From Lachnospiraceae bacterium (GTDB taxonomy: Bacteria; Bacillota_A; Clostridia; Lachnospirales; Lachnospiraceae), in assembly GCA_024683935.1 (NCBI GenBank), contig JAIKXV010000085.1, positions 1 through 52,852 on the forward strand: a stretch of 52,852 bases of DNA, given 5' to 3'. Under the pieces are notes generated by a model, which worked only from the letters and a program-made list of their open reading frames with translations, made no database searches and was not told where the DNA came from. This document shows positions 43,855 through 51,718 of this stretch, piece by piece. The stretch's first letter is position 1. Every line of letters begins with the position of its first letter. Both the position numbers and the translations under genes were made by a program.

Positions 43855-45003
43855 GTGAAGTTTAAGTATTATGATGACGAAGTATTAAAGTCACAGATCT
43901 CGGGTGACAGGTTCACGGTCACATACAGGATAAGGGCAGCTGAAAAGGAAGCCCTTGAAATGGCGAAGACCATGTGTGTGGAGCAGTCCGTGGAATTCCC
44001 TGCGGAGCATATAGAATGTGACACCATACAGAGTGATGTCATCGGTAAGATAGAAGAGTTTAAGGATGCCGGGAACGGTTCGTTCAGAGCGGTCTTAAGC
44101 TACGCATCGGAGAACGTGGGGGAGGATTTCCCCCAGTTCATCAATGCGGTATTCGGAAATTCCAGCATCCTTCCCGATATCACCGTTGAAAGGGTGGATA
44201 TCACAGAAAAGATGAAGGAGATCTTCCCCGGACCGAGACTCGGACTGCCGGGCTTAAGGGAGCTTCTCGACGCCCATGACAGGCCTCTTTCATTTACCGC
44301 CTTAAAGCCCTTGGGCCTGCCGCCCGAGGCTCTGGCAGAGGAAGCATACAGATGCGCTCTCGGCGGCATCGACCTTATAAAGGACGATCACGGCCTTATG
44401 AACCAGAGCTTTGCGGAATACAGGGAGAGGGTAAAGCAGGTTTCAAAAGCGGTCAGAAAGGCAAATGAGGAGACCAAGGGACACACCGTATATGTTCCGA
44501 ATCTTTCCGGAGCCTTTTCCTCAATGCTTGACAGGATCAGTGTGGCAGAGGAGTACGGTGCAGGCGGCGTAATGTTCGCGCCCGGTCTCGTAGGCTTTGA
44601 CATGCTCTACTATGCTTCAAGGCACACCTCCCTGGTGGTTGTGGGGCATCCTGCCTTTATCGGATGCTATATCGACCGCGGCAAGGGCGGCATAGATGTT
44701 GAGTGCCTTATCGGACAGCTGCCGAGATACGCCGGAGCGGATATCATGGTATTCCCGAACTTCGGAGGACGCTTCTCCTTCAGCGAGGAGCAGTGCCACG
44801 GCATACAGGAGATGGCGCTGGAAGATATGGGATCCATTAAGCCGATGGCAGTATCACCTGCCGGAGGCATGAAGGTTGAACGCATAGACGAAATGAAGAA
44901 GTTCTACGGAAATGACGTATCCCTTCTTATAGGCGGCAGCCTCTTCACATCCCCGGGAGGACTCACGGAGAACTGCAGGAAATTCAGGGAAAAACTGGGT
45001 TGA
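43855..45003 (+). CDS. RuBisCO-like protein (form IV)
   Basis: This protein has 382 residues. The N-terminal alpha/beta domain (1-125) and the barrel domain of RuBisCO large subunits are recognisable. The first catalytic lysine is K151 in TALKPLGLPPE. The carbamylated-lysine motif is K176-D-D-H in GGIDLIKDDHGLMNQ, with His in place of the usual Glu ligand. The active-site His265 is in VVGHPAFIGCYIDRGKGG. SPAGGMKV and LLIGGSLFTSPGG stand for the phosphate-binding glycines. Several carboxylation residues are absent: the KPK lysine, the HIH segment and the loop-6 lysine region, which reads FPNFGGRFSF. So it does not fix CO2. Beside mtnK and mtnA it probably isomerises a ketose 1-phosphate. The start is GTG with AGGGGG upstream. 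Confidence 0.9.
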   Translation: MKFKYYDDEVLKSQISGDRFTVTYRIRAAEKEALEMAKTMCVEQSVEFPAEHIECDTIQSDVIGKIEEFKDAGNGSFRAVLSYASENVGEDFPQFINAVFGNSSILPDITVERVDITEKMKEIFPGPRLGLPGLRELLDAHDRPLSFTALKPLGLPPEALAEEAYRCALGGIDLIKDDHGLMNQSFAEYRERVKQVSKAVRKANEETKGHTVYVPNLSGAFSSMLDRISVAEEYGAGGVMFAPGLVGFDMLYYASRHTSLVVVGHPAFIGCYIDRGKGGIDVECLIGQLPRYAGADIMVFPNFGGRFSFSEEQCHGIQEMALEDMGSIKPMAVSPAGGMKVERIDEMKKFYGNDVSLLIGGSLFTSPGGLTENCRKFREKLG

Positions 45004-45033
45004 TGTCATTCCGGGCGCAGCGAAGAATCTTTT
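45004..45033 (+). repeat. Dispersed TGTCATTCCGGGCGCAGCGAAGAATC element
   Basis: Directly after the stop codon of the RuBisCO-like gene. Its first half recurs at 49872-49883 and its second half resembles 17030-17047. It is a single arm of a family of intergenic palindromic repeats. Confidence 0.6.
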
Positions 45034-45062
45034 GAAAAGAGAAAGGATAAGAGTTTAGTAAT

Positions 45063-45506
45063 ATGCTTAAAGGTATACCGGATATAATCTCACCGGAACT
45101 GTTAAAGATACTTCATGAAATGGGACACGGCAACACCCTTGTAATAGGTGATGCCAACTTCCCGGCCACTGCCATCGCTGCGGAGAAAAACCACATCAAT
45201 ATCCGCTGCGACGGACACAAAGCCACGGAGCTTTTAGACGCTATTCTCGAGCTTTTCCCTCTTGATGAGTTTGTGGAAAAGCCGGTCACCATCATGGACA
45301 AGATGGAGATGCACAAGGATCTGGAATGTCCGGTATGGCAGGAATTTACAGATATAGTGGCTAAGCACGATAAGAGAGGCGGAGACGCCGTGCAGTACAT
45401 GGACAGGTTTAAGTTCTATGATGCAGCCAAAGACGCGTACGCTGTTGTTTCAACCACAGAGCACGCTTTCTATGCCTGCATCATAATACAGAAAGGATGT
45501 TTATGA
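45063..45506 (+). CDS. FucU/RbsD-type sugar mutarotase
   Basis: A protein of 147 residues. MLKGIPDIISPELLKILHEMGHGNTLVIGDANFPA is the FucU/RbsD signature, with the catalytic His in MGHG. The C-terminus RFKFYDAAKDAYAVVSTTEHAFYACIIIQKG matches FucU more than RbsD. These enzymes interconvert the alpha and beta anomers of fucose or ribose, needed when a kinase takes only one anomer, as MtnK does at C1. Its TGA overlaps the ATG of dhaK. Confidence 0.92.
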   Translation: MLKGIPDIISPELLKILHEMGHGNTLVIGDANFPATAIAAEKNHINIRCDGHKATELLDAILELFPLDEFVEKPVTIMDKMEMHKDLECPVWQEFTDIVAKHDKRGGDAVQYMDRFKFYDAAKDAYAVVSTTEHAFYACIIIQKGCL

Positions 45507-46498
45507 AAAAAATAATAAATGCTCCGGAAAACTATACCGACGATATGCTTAAGGGCATCTATGCAGCCCACGGAGATAAGGTAAAATACGTGAACGACGA
45601 TCTCCGCTGCTACTGCACCGCAAAGAAAAAGGACGGGAAGGTTGCCATCATCACCGGAGGCGGTACCGGACATCTTCCTCTGTTTTTAGGTTATGTCGGA
45701 GAGAATATGCTGGACGGCTGCGGGGTAGGCGGCGTTTTCCAGTCACCCTCGTCGGAGCAGATATACAATGTATCAAAGGAGGTGGAGGCCGGAGCCGGCA
45801 TCCTCTATCTCTACGGAAATTACACCGGCGACATCATGAATTTTGACATGGCGGCCGAAATGCTGGAGATGGACGACATCGAAGCAAAGAGCATAGTGGG
45901 CGCCGATGATGTGATATCAAATAAGGATCCCGAAAAGAGAAGGGGCGTTGCAGGTATCTTCTTCATGTACAAGTGTGCCGGAGCGAAGGCTGCGGAAATG
46001 GGGGACCTGGATGAAGTGCTTGCAGCTGCGGAGAAAGCCAAGGTGAATACCAGGACGGTCGGCTTTGCCCTTACTCCCTGCATCATTCCGGAGATCGGCC
46101 ACTCCAACTTCACCCTTGAGGAAAATGAGATGGCTTTCGGAATGGGCATACACGGTGAGCCCGGAGTGTGGAACGGCCCTGTAAAGACCGCTAAGGAACT
46201 GGCTGAGGAAGCGGTTAAGGAGATCCTTGACGATATGCCTGTTTCTTCCGGTGAGGAAGTCTGCATTCTGTTAAACGGTCTCGGTGCCACCAGTCTGGAA
46301 GAGCTCTACATCCTTTCCGGCAATGTAAGCGGGATATTAAAGGACAAGGGGATAAAGATCTACAGAACCTTTGTGGGAGAGTACGCTACCAGCATGGAGA
46401 TGGCAGGTGCTTCAATATCCATCTGCCGCGTGGCCGATGATGAGATGAAAAAGTGGCTGGATATGCCGGTCAATACACCCTTCTATACGCAGGTGTAA
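45503..46498 (+). CDS. dhaK: Dihydroxyacetone kinase-like subunit DhaK
   Basis: A protein of 331 residues that binds dihydroxyacetone or a similar short ketose covalently through a histidine. The hemiaminal His is H217 in MGIHGEPGVWNGP. GGGTGHLPLFLGYVGENMLDGC and NYTGDIMNFDMAAEM are typical. ATG at 45503 overlaps the fucU stop (ATGA) and has AAAGGA eight bases upstream; ATG at 45497 is too close to that site. No DhaM phosphotransferase gene is in the operon, so the phosphate donor may be ATP or a DhaM encoded elsewhere. Confidence 0.93.
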   Translation: MKKIINAPENYTDDMLKGIYAAHGDKVKYVNDDLRCYCTAKKKDGKVAIITGGGTGHLPLFLGYVGENMLDGCGVGGVFQSPSSEQIYNVSKEVEAGAGILYLYGNYTGDIMNFDMAAEMLEMDDIEAKSIVGADDVISNKDPEKRRGVAGIFFMYKCAGAKAAEMGDLDEVLAAAEKAKVNTRTVGFALTPCIIPEIGHSNFTLEENEMAFGMGIHGEPGVWNGPVKTAKELAEEAVKEILDDMPVSSGEEVCILLNGLGATSLEELYILSGNVSGILKDKGIKIYRTFVGEYATSMEMAGASISICRVADDEMKKWLDMPVNTPFYTQV

Positions 46499-46513
46499 TA
46501 CAGAAAGGAATTT

Positions 46514-47152
46514 ATGGATATAATCAGTATAGAAGCGCTCCCGGCTCTTTTTGAAGCTGTGGCGAAGATGTTTTCCGAAAAGAAGGATGAGCTCTGTGAT
46601 ATGGACGCCAAAATGGGTGACGGTGACCTGGGGCTCACGATGGACAAGGGTTTTGGAGCCATGCCGGATCTCGTCAAGGAGAATACCGAAGAGGGCAACA
46701 TAGGAAAAACCCTCTTTAAGTCCGGCAGCCGTATGGCGGCTCTGGTTCCTTCCACAATGGGAACCCTTATGGCCAGCGGTATCATGGAGGGCGGAAAGAA
46801 GCTTAACGGAGAAAGCGATATTGACGCAGGAAGGCTGGCTGTTTTCTGGAGGGGCTACGCTGACGGGATAAAGAAGCGCGGCAAATGTGAGCCCGGTGAC
46901 AGAACGGTCCTGGACGCTATTGATGCGGCAGCTTCTGCCGCTGAGGAGAAGGCGGCCGCGGGCGGATCCCTTTCGGAGGTGGCTCTTGCGGCAAAGGAAG
47001 GTGCGGCTGCAGGGTGTGAAGCCACAAAGGATATGAAGCCGGTATACGGCAAAGCTGCAGTGCATGAAGCGGCAAGCGCCGGTGTCTGCGACCAGGGCGC
47101 TACCGTCGGGAAGTATCTTGCAGAGGCTTTTTACAACTACATTTCAGGGTGA
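46514..47152 (+). CDS. dhaL: Dihydroxyacetone kinase-like subunit DhaL
   Basis: A protein of 212 residues, the ADP/ATP-binding helical barrel that completes the kinase. The metal-binding Asp cluster is present in MDAKMGDGDLGLTM (D36, D38), but the usual His of the GDxDHG motif is Leu. SGSRMAALVPSTMGTLMASGI and GDRTVLDAIDAA are typical, and the C-terminus GVCDQGATVGKYLAEAF is typical of this subgroup. AAAGGAA precedes the ATG, 15 bases after dhaK. It is the last gene of the operon, with only three bases before the converging AraC gene and no visible terminator. Confidence 0.92.
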   Translation: MDIISIEALPALFEAVAKMFSEKKDELCDMDAKMGDGDLGLTMDKGFGAMPDLVKENTEEGNIGKTLFKSGSRMAALVPSTMGTLMASGIMEGGKKLNGESDIDAGRLAVFWRGYADGIKKRGKCEPGDRTVLDAIDAAASAAEEKAAAGGSLSEVALAAKEGAAAGCEATKDMKPVYGKAAVHEAASAGVCDQGATVGKYLAEAFYNYISG

Positions 47153-47155
47153 TTA

Positions 47156-48025
47156 TTAAAAAGTTCTGTTTATATCCCGCATATTTCTGAATTCCGTAGG
47201 GGTGCAGCCTTTTATCAGCTTGAACATCCTCACGAAGGCGGGAGGACTTGAAAAACCCGATTTTACAGCAATTTCGGTTATGGATGCCGAGGGTTCCGTA
47301 AGGAGTCTCTCGGCATTTTCTATGCGCTTCATATTTACATATCTATAAAATGTTTTTCCGGTGAACTGCTTGAAGAGCCTTGCAAAGTGATACTTTGAGA
47401 AGCCGGATCTCTCGGCCACATCCTCCAGGGTAAGATCCTCTGCGTAATGAGCGCTGATATAGCTGCATACGCTGGCGAATTTCTCGGCGTATTCCTGCTG
47501 CTTTCCGCGGGAGACGTCGATGCTGTCGGCGCTGGCGCTGTATTTCCTGCCTATCATCACCAGCATTTCTATCAGCATGGAATAGATGCTTTCGCCGGCC
47601 AGAGGATTTTTGCTGCCGTATTCCCTTTCTATGGAGAGCATCAGTTCCTGGAGCCTCGGAACGATATCAGGGTCCTTGTCCTTTGTGATAAAGAGCACGG
47701 GAGAGAGCAGGGTCATAAAGGATGAGAGCTCCGGGAGATTCGATATCAGGGAGTAGTCGGGCTGCAGTATCAGTCTTTCTCCGCTTTTCGGGGCTTCGAG
47801 CTTATGGATCGCGCATGAGGATATCAGAGCGATCTCTCCCTCCTGCAGTTCATATTTTTTGTCATTTATCTCCACCAGATACCAGTTTTTCAGAGGCATT
47901 ATTATTTCCATGTTGGAGTGCCAGTGGGGCGGGTAATCCGTTGCTTCATCATTGTGGTAGAGGCGGAACATGGGGCGGTCTCTGAAATTGACGGTTTCAT
48001 GGTAGCCGTTTAGGGTTTCGATCAT
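47156..48025 (-). CDS. AraC-family transcriptional regulator
   Basis: This protein has 289 residues. The N-terminal cupin-like ligand domain includes YPPHWHSNMEIIMPL and the beta-strand YELQEGEIALISSCAIH (about 25-75). The C-terminal 100 residues hold two helix-turn-helix motifs: TLEDVAERSGFSKYHFARLFKQFTG and SITEIAVKSGFSSPPAFVRMFK. It probably reacts to a sugar. It is divergent from the ABC transporter at 48460 and abuts the dhaL end, so either operon could be its target; the direct repeats at 48291-48337 favour the transporter. Confidence 0.93.
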   Translation of the reverse strand: MIETLNGYHETVNFRDRPMFRLYHNDEATDYPPHWHSNMEIIMPLKNWYLVEINDKKYELQEGEIALISSCAIHKLEAPKSGERLILQPDYSLISNLPELSSFMTLLSPVLFITKDKDPDIVPRLQELMLSIEREYGSKNPLAGESIYSMLIEMLVMIGRKYSASADSIDVSRGKQQEYAEKFASVCSYISAHYAEDLTLEDVAERSGFSKYHFARLFKQFTGKTFYRYVNMKRIENAERLLTEPSASITEIAVKSGFSSPPAFVRMFKLIKGCTPTEFRNMRDINRTF

Positions 48026-48459
48026 TGTTGTTCTCCGTTTATTACTGGTGCGCCGTTGCGGCGCGGGAATACGGGTTCATGAATACCCGGATTTCATATG
48101 TTGCTATTATAGCGTAAATCACATTTATTTTTTACAAATTATTGCTGAATATTGATTTTACGGGAAGTATAGCACATTTATACAAAATACAAACAGCGAA
48201 TTTGTTCATTATTATCTGCAAAATGACGGATAATATATAAAATACAAGTCGTTTTGGGTAAATTTTACATACAAAAATGGGTTCTTGTAAAGCAATAAAG
48301 AATATAATAGCAATAATTTATAATATGTAAGCAATAATTTTGAAGAAGATGCAGCGGATTTATCATATTCTGATAACAGGATGCGTATCCTGTCAGAGGG
48401 CAGGTACGATAGAAACGAAGAACTAATATAGTATTAACATTTTCAGAAGGGAGTTCATT
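48026..48459. promoter_or_regulatory. Divergent regulatory region with AGCAATAA direct repeats
   Basis: This gap has no gene. Near the AraC end it holds two hairpins, GCGCCG-ttg-CGGCGC (about 48051-48065) and CGGGT-tcatgaat-ACCCG (about 48073-48090). The middle is very AT-rich. The direct repeat AGCAATAA occurs at 48291-48298, 48309-48316 and 48330-48337, spaced 18 and 21 bases, about two helical turns. TATAAT occurs at 48303-48308 and 48319-48324 between the repeats, but no good -35 box fits either, as in activator-dependent promoters. The arrangement is what an AraC-type activator would use; that is inference. Confidence 0.6.
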
Positions 48460-49809
48460 ATGAAGAAAAAAGTTTTATCAGTTCTTTTGACGGTTGCCAT
48501 TACGGCTTCTCTTCTCGCCGGATGCGGCGGCGGTGCTGCTGCTCCTGCAGCAGGCGGCGCAGCTGACAGCGGGGCTGCAGCGGATGCAGGAAGCGGAGAT
48601 GCCGGAGCAGCAGGCGGCGAAGTGGAAGAGATCACTTGGATGTTCTGGGATGACCTGGATGCAACAGAGGACCTTATCTCCAAGGGATATAAGGACGTTC
48701 TGGACAGGTTCAACAAGGACTATGAAGGCAAGTATCACGTAACCGCAGTTACAACCAACCTTGAAGAGTATTACACAAAGCTGAACGCACTTGTTGCTTC
48801 AGGCGAGACACCTGATGTATTTATCGTAAGCCCGGGCCCCAACCTTACAACATATGTTGATCCCGGCGTGGCAGCAGATCTTACTTCTTATCTTGATGCT
48901 GACTGGAAGGGACAGTTCTCCAGTGATGCGGTATTCGCACAGCAGACCTATGACGGAAAGATCTACGCAGTTCCTCTTAACATCGCAGCAGCATGCGTAT
49001 TCTACAACAAGGAAATGTTCGAAGAAGCCGGCGCTTCTGTTCCCAAGACCTGGGACGAGCTCATTGATGCCTGCGAAAAGATCAAGGCTAAGGGACACAC
49101 TCCTATAACCATAAGTGCAGGAACAGCCTGGTGTCTCTCAATGCTTGCAGGATATCTCTGCGACAGAGAAGGCGTTGACCTGAAGAAGATCGAGTCCGGC
49201 GAAGAGAGCTGGAACAATCCTAAGACCATCGATGCAGCTAACAAGCTTCTCGAGCTTTCACAGTACTTCCAGCCCACAGCAGCAGGCGACACAAACGACG
49301 TTGCTACAGCAGGCCTTTACAATGGTGAAGCAGCTATCCTTATCCAGGGTTCATGGGCAATCGGACAGATCAACGGCGAGAATCCCGACTTCGAATCCAA
49401 GTGCGGCGTATTCCAGTTCCCTGAGATTCCCGGCGGAAATGATCCCAACAGAGTTATCGCAAAGTCCGACTCTTTAGCTATGAGCTCAACAACCAAGCAT
49501 CCTGAAGCAGCTATCGCTCTTATGAAGTACTTCACAGATGATACTGCTCAGAAGTATACCGCTGAAGTTGGCGGAAAGATCCCCGTTACCAAGGTTCAGT
49601 ATGATGCTGACAAGGCTCCTGCACAGCTTGCAGACGTTATGGAGATCTTCTCAAATGCAAGCTCAACCTTTGGTTTCTACAACGAGTCACTCTTCTCAAC
49701 AGAGGCAGGTTCTACCTTTGATGACAACATGGTTGCCGTATATCTCGGAGAGAAGACACCTGAGCAGGCATTCGACGACATGGATGCATGGTACAAGGCT
49801 AACAAGTAA
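48460..49809 (+). CDS. Carbohydrate-binding lipoprotein of a CUT1 ABC transporter
   Basis: This protein has 449 residues. The signal peptide ends in the lipobox LLAGC. A Gly/Ala linker runs to about residue 50, then a MalE-type solute-binding fold (EITWMFWDDLDATEDL; VASGETPDVFIVSPG; VFYNKEMFEEAGASVPKTWDELI; GEAAILIQGSWAIGQI). This family binds oligosaccharides such as xylo- or arabino-oligomers. Two permease genes and a GH43 enzyme follow, which supports a pentose-oligosaccharide ligand. AGAAGGGAG precedes the ATG. Confidence 0.93.
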   Translation: MKKKVLSVLLTVAITASLLAGCGGGAAAPAAGGAADSGAAADAGSGDAGAAGGEVEEITWMFWDDLDATEDLISKGYKDVLDRFNKDYEGKYHVTAVTTNLEEYYTKLNALVASGETPDVFIVSPGPNLTTYVDPGVAADLTSYLDADWKGQFSSDAVFAQQTYDGKIYAVPLNIAAACVFYNKEMFEEAGASVPKTWDELIDACEKIKAKGHTPITISAGTAWCLSMLAGYLCDREGVDLKKIESGEESWNNPKTIDAANKLLELSQYFQPTAAGDTNDVATAGLYNGEAAILIQGSWAIGQINGENPDFESKCGVFQFPEIPGGNDPNRVIAKSDSLAMSSTTKHPEAAIALMKYFTDDTAQKYTAEVGGKIPVTKVQYDADKAPAQLADVMEIFSNASSTFGFYNESLFSTEAGSTFDDNMVAVYLGEKTPEQAFDDMDAWYKANK

Positions 49810-49872
49810 TACTGTGTCATTTTGACAAACACATGTCAGGCTGACTAAGGTATATCATTCTGACTAACACCG

Positions 49873-49965
49873 TCATTCCGGGCAGGGCGGAGGATTCGAA
49901 AGATCCTTCGCCGCCCCTCACCGGGGGCATCCCACATTGCAGATGCGGGATAAGGCCCGGGATGA
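49873..49965 (+). repeat. MITE-like palindromic element inside the transporter operon
   Basis: The ends TCATTCCGGGC (49873-49883) and GCCCGGGATGA (49955-49965) are inverted repeats with one T-G pair. Inside are a second hairpin (ggcggaggat with atccttcgcc, about 49887-49914) and a third (atccca with tgcgggat). The whole 93 bases fold into one structured RNA. Its left end matches 45004-45033. Confidence 0.7.
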
Positions 49966-50003
49966 TAATAAAACAGGAATCGAAAAGAAGGAGGAAGGAA
50001 AGA

Positions 50004-50879
50004 TTGGATAAGCTGTTAAAGGATAAGAAAGCCATAGCGATATTTGTGCTCCCGGCTTTTTTACTGTTTACATTTATACTGTTCATTCCCATCTGTCAGT
50101 CCGTATATTACTCATTCTGTTATTATGACGCCCTTACAAGTCCGAAGTTTGTGGGCTTAAAGAATTACAAGAATCTCCTGATAGACGAGACGATGATGAC
50201 CGCTATAAAGAATTCCTTATTCTTTCTTATCTATTCCTGCGTGACCCAGCTTATCATGGGTCTTATCCTTGCGGGACTTTTAACAAATATCAAAACGGGA
50301 AGGAACTTCTTCAAGAACGTGATCTATCTTCCCTGCGTACTTTCATCCGCAGCCCTCGGACTTCTCTGGATGTTCATTTTCAGCCCGAAGCTCGGAATAA
50401 ACCAGTTCCTCGCGAAGTTCGGTATTGAAGGGCCTCTCTGGCTCATGGATATAAACGGTTACATCATCCTTCCCATGTGGGTAATCGCCTTTGTGGCTCT
50501 GTGGCAGTATGTGGGACAGTCCATGATGCTCTACATGGCTCAGATCTCAGGTATCAGCACCTCTCTTTACGAGGCGTCCTACATCGACGGCTGCAGCCGT
50601 TTCCAGTCCTTTAGGTATATTACCCTGCCTCTTATCAAGCCCATGGTGGGAACCGCGATGTCCTTAAACGCCATCGGTTCCCTGAAGTTCTTCGATCTGA
50701 TCTTCAATATGACAGAGGGCGGACCGAATAAGAAGACCCATGTGCTTGCGACACACCTTTATGAGCAGGGCTTCAAGTACTTCAAGTACGGCTATGCCAG
50801 TGCCATAGGAACAGTGCTTCTCGTACTCTGTCTCCTTATGACGTTCCTTATTAACAGAGCATTCAGTGAAAAAGAGTAA
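50004..50879 (+). CDS. CUT1 ABC transporter permease (MalF type)
   Basis: A membrane protein of 291 residues with about six helices and the EAA loop YEASYIDGCSRFQSFRYITLPLIKP that contacts the ATPase. The start chosen is TTG at 50004, because GAAGGAGGAAGG ends four to five bases upstream; an in-frame ATG at 49962 would lie in the palindromic element and adds 14 basic residues. The partner permease follows 17 bases later. No ATPase gene is present, as is common where one shared MsmX/UgpC-type ATPase serves several importers. Confidence 0.92.
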   Translation: MDKLLKDKKAIAIFVLPAFLLFTFILFIPICQSVYYSFCYYDALTSPKFVGLKNYKNLLIDETMMTAIKNSLFFLIYSCVTQLIMGLILAGLLTNIKTGRNFFKNVIYLPCVLSSAALGLLWMFIFSPKLGINQFLAKFGIEGPLWLMDINGYIILPMWVIAFVALWQYVGQSMMLYMAQISGISTSLYEASYIDGCSRFQSFRYITLPLIKPMVGTAMSLNAIGSLKFFDLIFNMTEGGPNKKTHVLATHLYEQGFKYFKYGYASAIGTVLLVLCLLMTFLINRAFSEKE

Positions 50880-50896
50880 GGGAGGGGGTATATCTT

Positions 50897-51718
50897 ATGA
50901 ATAAAGTGGTAAAAGTTCTGATCTATATATTCTTAAGCATTACGGCTCTTATATACCTGCTGCCTCTGCTCTGGGTATTTTCAGTATCCTTTAAGACAAA
51001 TCAGGAGATCTTCACGGATCCCTTTGCACTGCCGAAGAGCTTATTTGTCGATAACTATGTATTTGCCTGGACCGCGGGACACCTGGGAGCGGCTCTGCTT
51101 AATTCCCTCTTTGTCTGCGTGATCACGCTGATCCTCAGCATGATCCTGGGCTCCACCGTGTCCTTTGCAATAGGACGCATGAAGTGGAAGATATCGGGTA
51201 TCGTTATGGTTTACTTCATGACAGGTATGATGATCCCGGTACACTGCGTGCTTATTCCGCTTTTTACCAGATTTGCAAAGATCGGCCTTTCGAATAACCT
51301 CTGGGGAATCATCCTTCCCTATCTGACATTCTCACTGCCGACGACCATTTTCATCATGACGGGCTTCTTTAAGAGCCTGCCCGGTGAGCTTATAGAGTCT
51401 GCCTGCATAGACGGCTGCAGCATTTACCAGATCTTCTTACGTATCTGCATGCCCCTTGCAAAGACCGGACTTTTCGTAACAGGACTTATGACCTTTGTGG
51501 CCAACTGGAATGAGCTGCTTCTAGCGATGGTTTTTATTTCCGATGATACTAAGAAGACCCTGCCGGTTTCCCTGTCAAAGTTCGTAGGACCCTACAACAC
51601 CAACTATTCACAGATGTTTGCGGCTATCATGATCGCTATCATCCCTACGATAATTGTTTATTGTATCTTCAGTAACCAGATAGTCGACGGCCTTACGGCG
51701 GGAGCGGTTAAAGAGTGA
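50897..51718 (+). CDS. CUT1 ABC transporter permease (MalG type)
   Basis: A membrane protein of 273 residues with six helices, typical N-terminal LPLLWVFSVSFKTNQEIF and the EAA loop LIESACIDGCSIYQIFLRICMPLAK. It pairs with the 50004 product to form the channel. AGGGAGGGGG precedes the ATG. Its TGA overlaps the start of the GH43 gene (TGATG), so the enzyme is translated with the transporter. Confidence 0.94.
   Translation: MNKVVKVLIYIFLSITALIYLLPLLWVFSVSFKTNQEIFTDPFALPKSLFVDNYVFAWTAGHLGAALLNSLFVCVITLILSMILGSTVSFAIGRMKWKISGIVMVYFMTGMMIPVHCVLIPLFTRFAKIGLSNNLWGIILPYLTFSLPTTIFIMTGFFKSLPGELIESACIDGCSIYQIFLRICMPLAKTGLFVTGLMTFVANWNELLLAMVFISDDTKKTLPVSLSKFVGPYNTNYSQMFAAIMIAIIPTIIVYCIFSNQIVDGLTAGAVKE

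Noticed and set aside
43855..45003. True CO2-fixing RuBisCO
   Set aside because: The second KPK lysine, the HIH segment and the loop-6 lysine region are missing and there is no phosphoribulokinase; it is a form IV RuBisCO-like protein.
35557..47152. D-apiose catabolism as the function of the RLP/transketolase cluster
   Set aside because: Known apiose routes use RLPs and a split transketolase, but also dehydrogenases, isomerases or an apulose kinase not seen here. MtnK and MtnA act at C1 of a ribofuranose, and the branched carbon of apiose could not undergo the RLP isomerisation.
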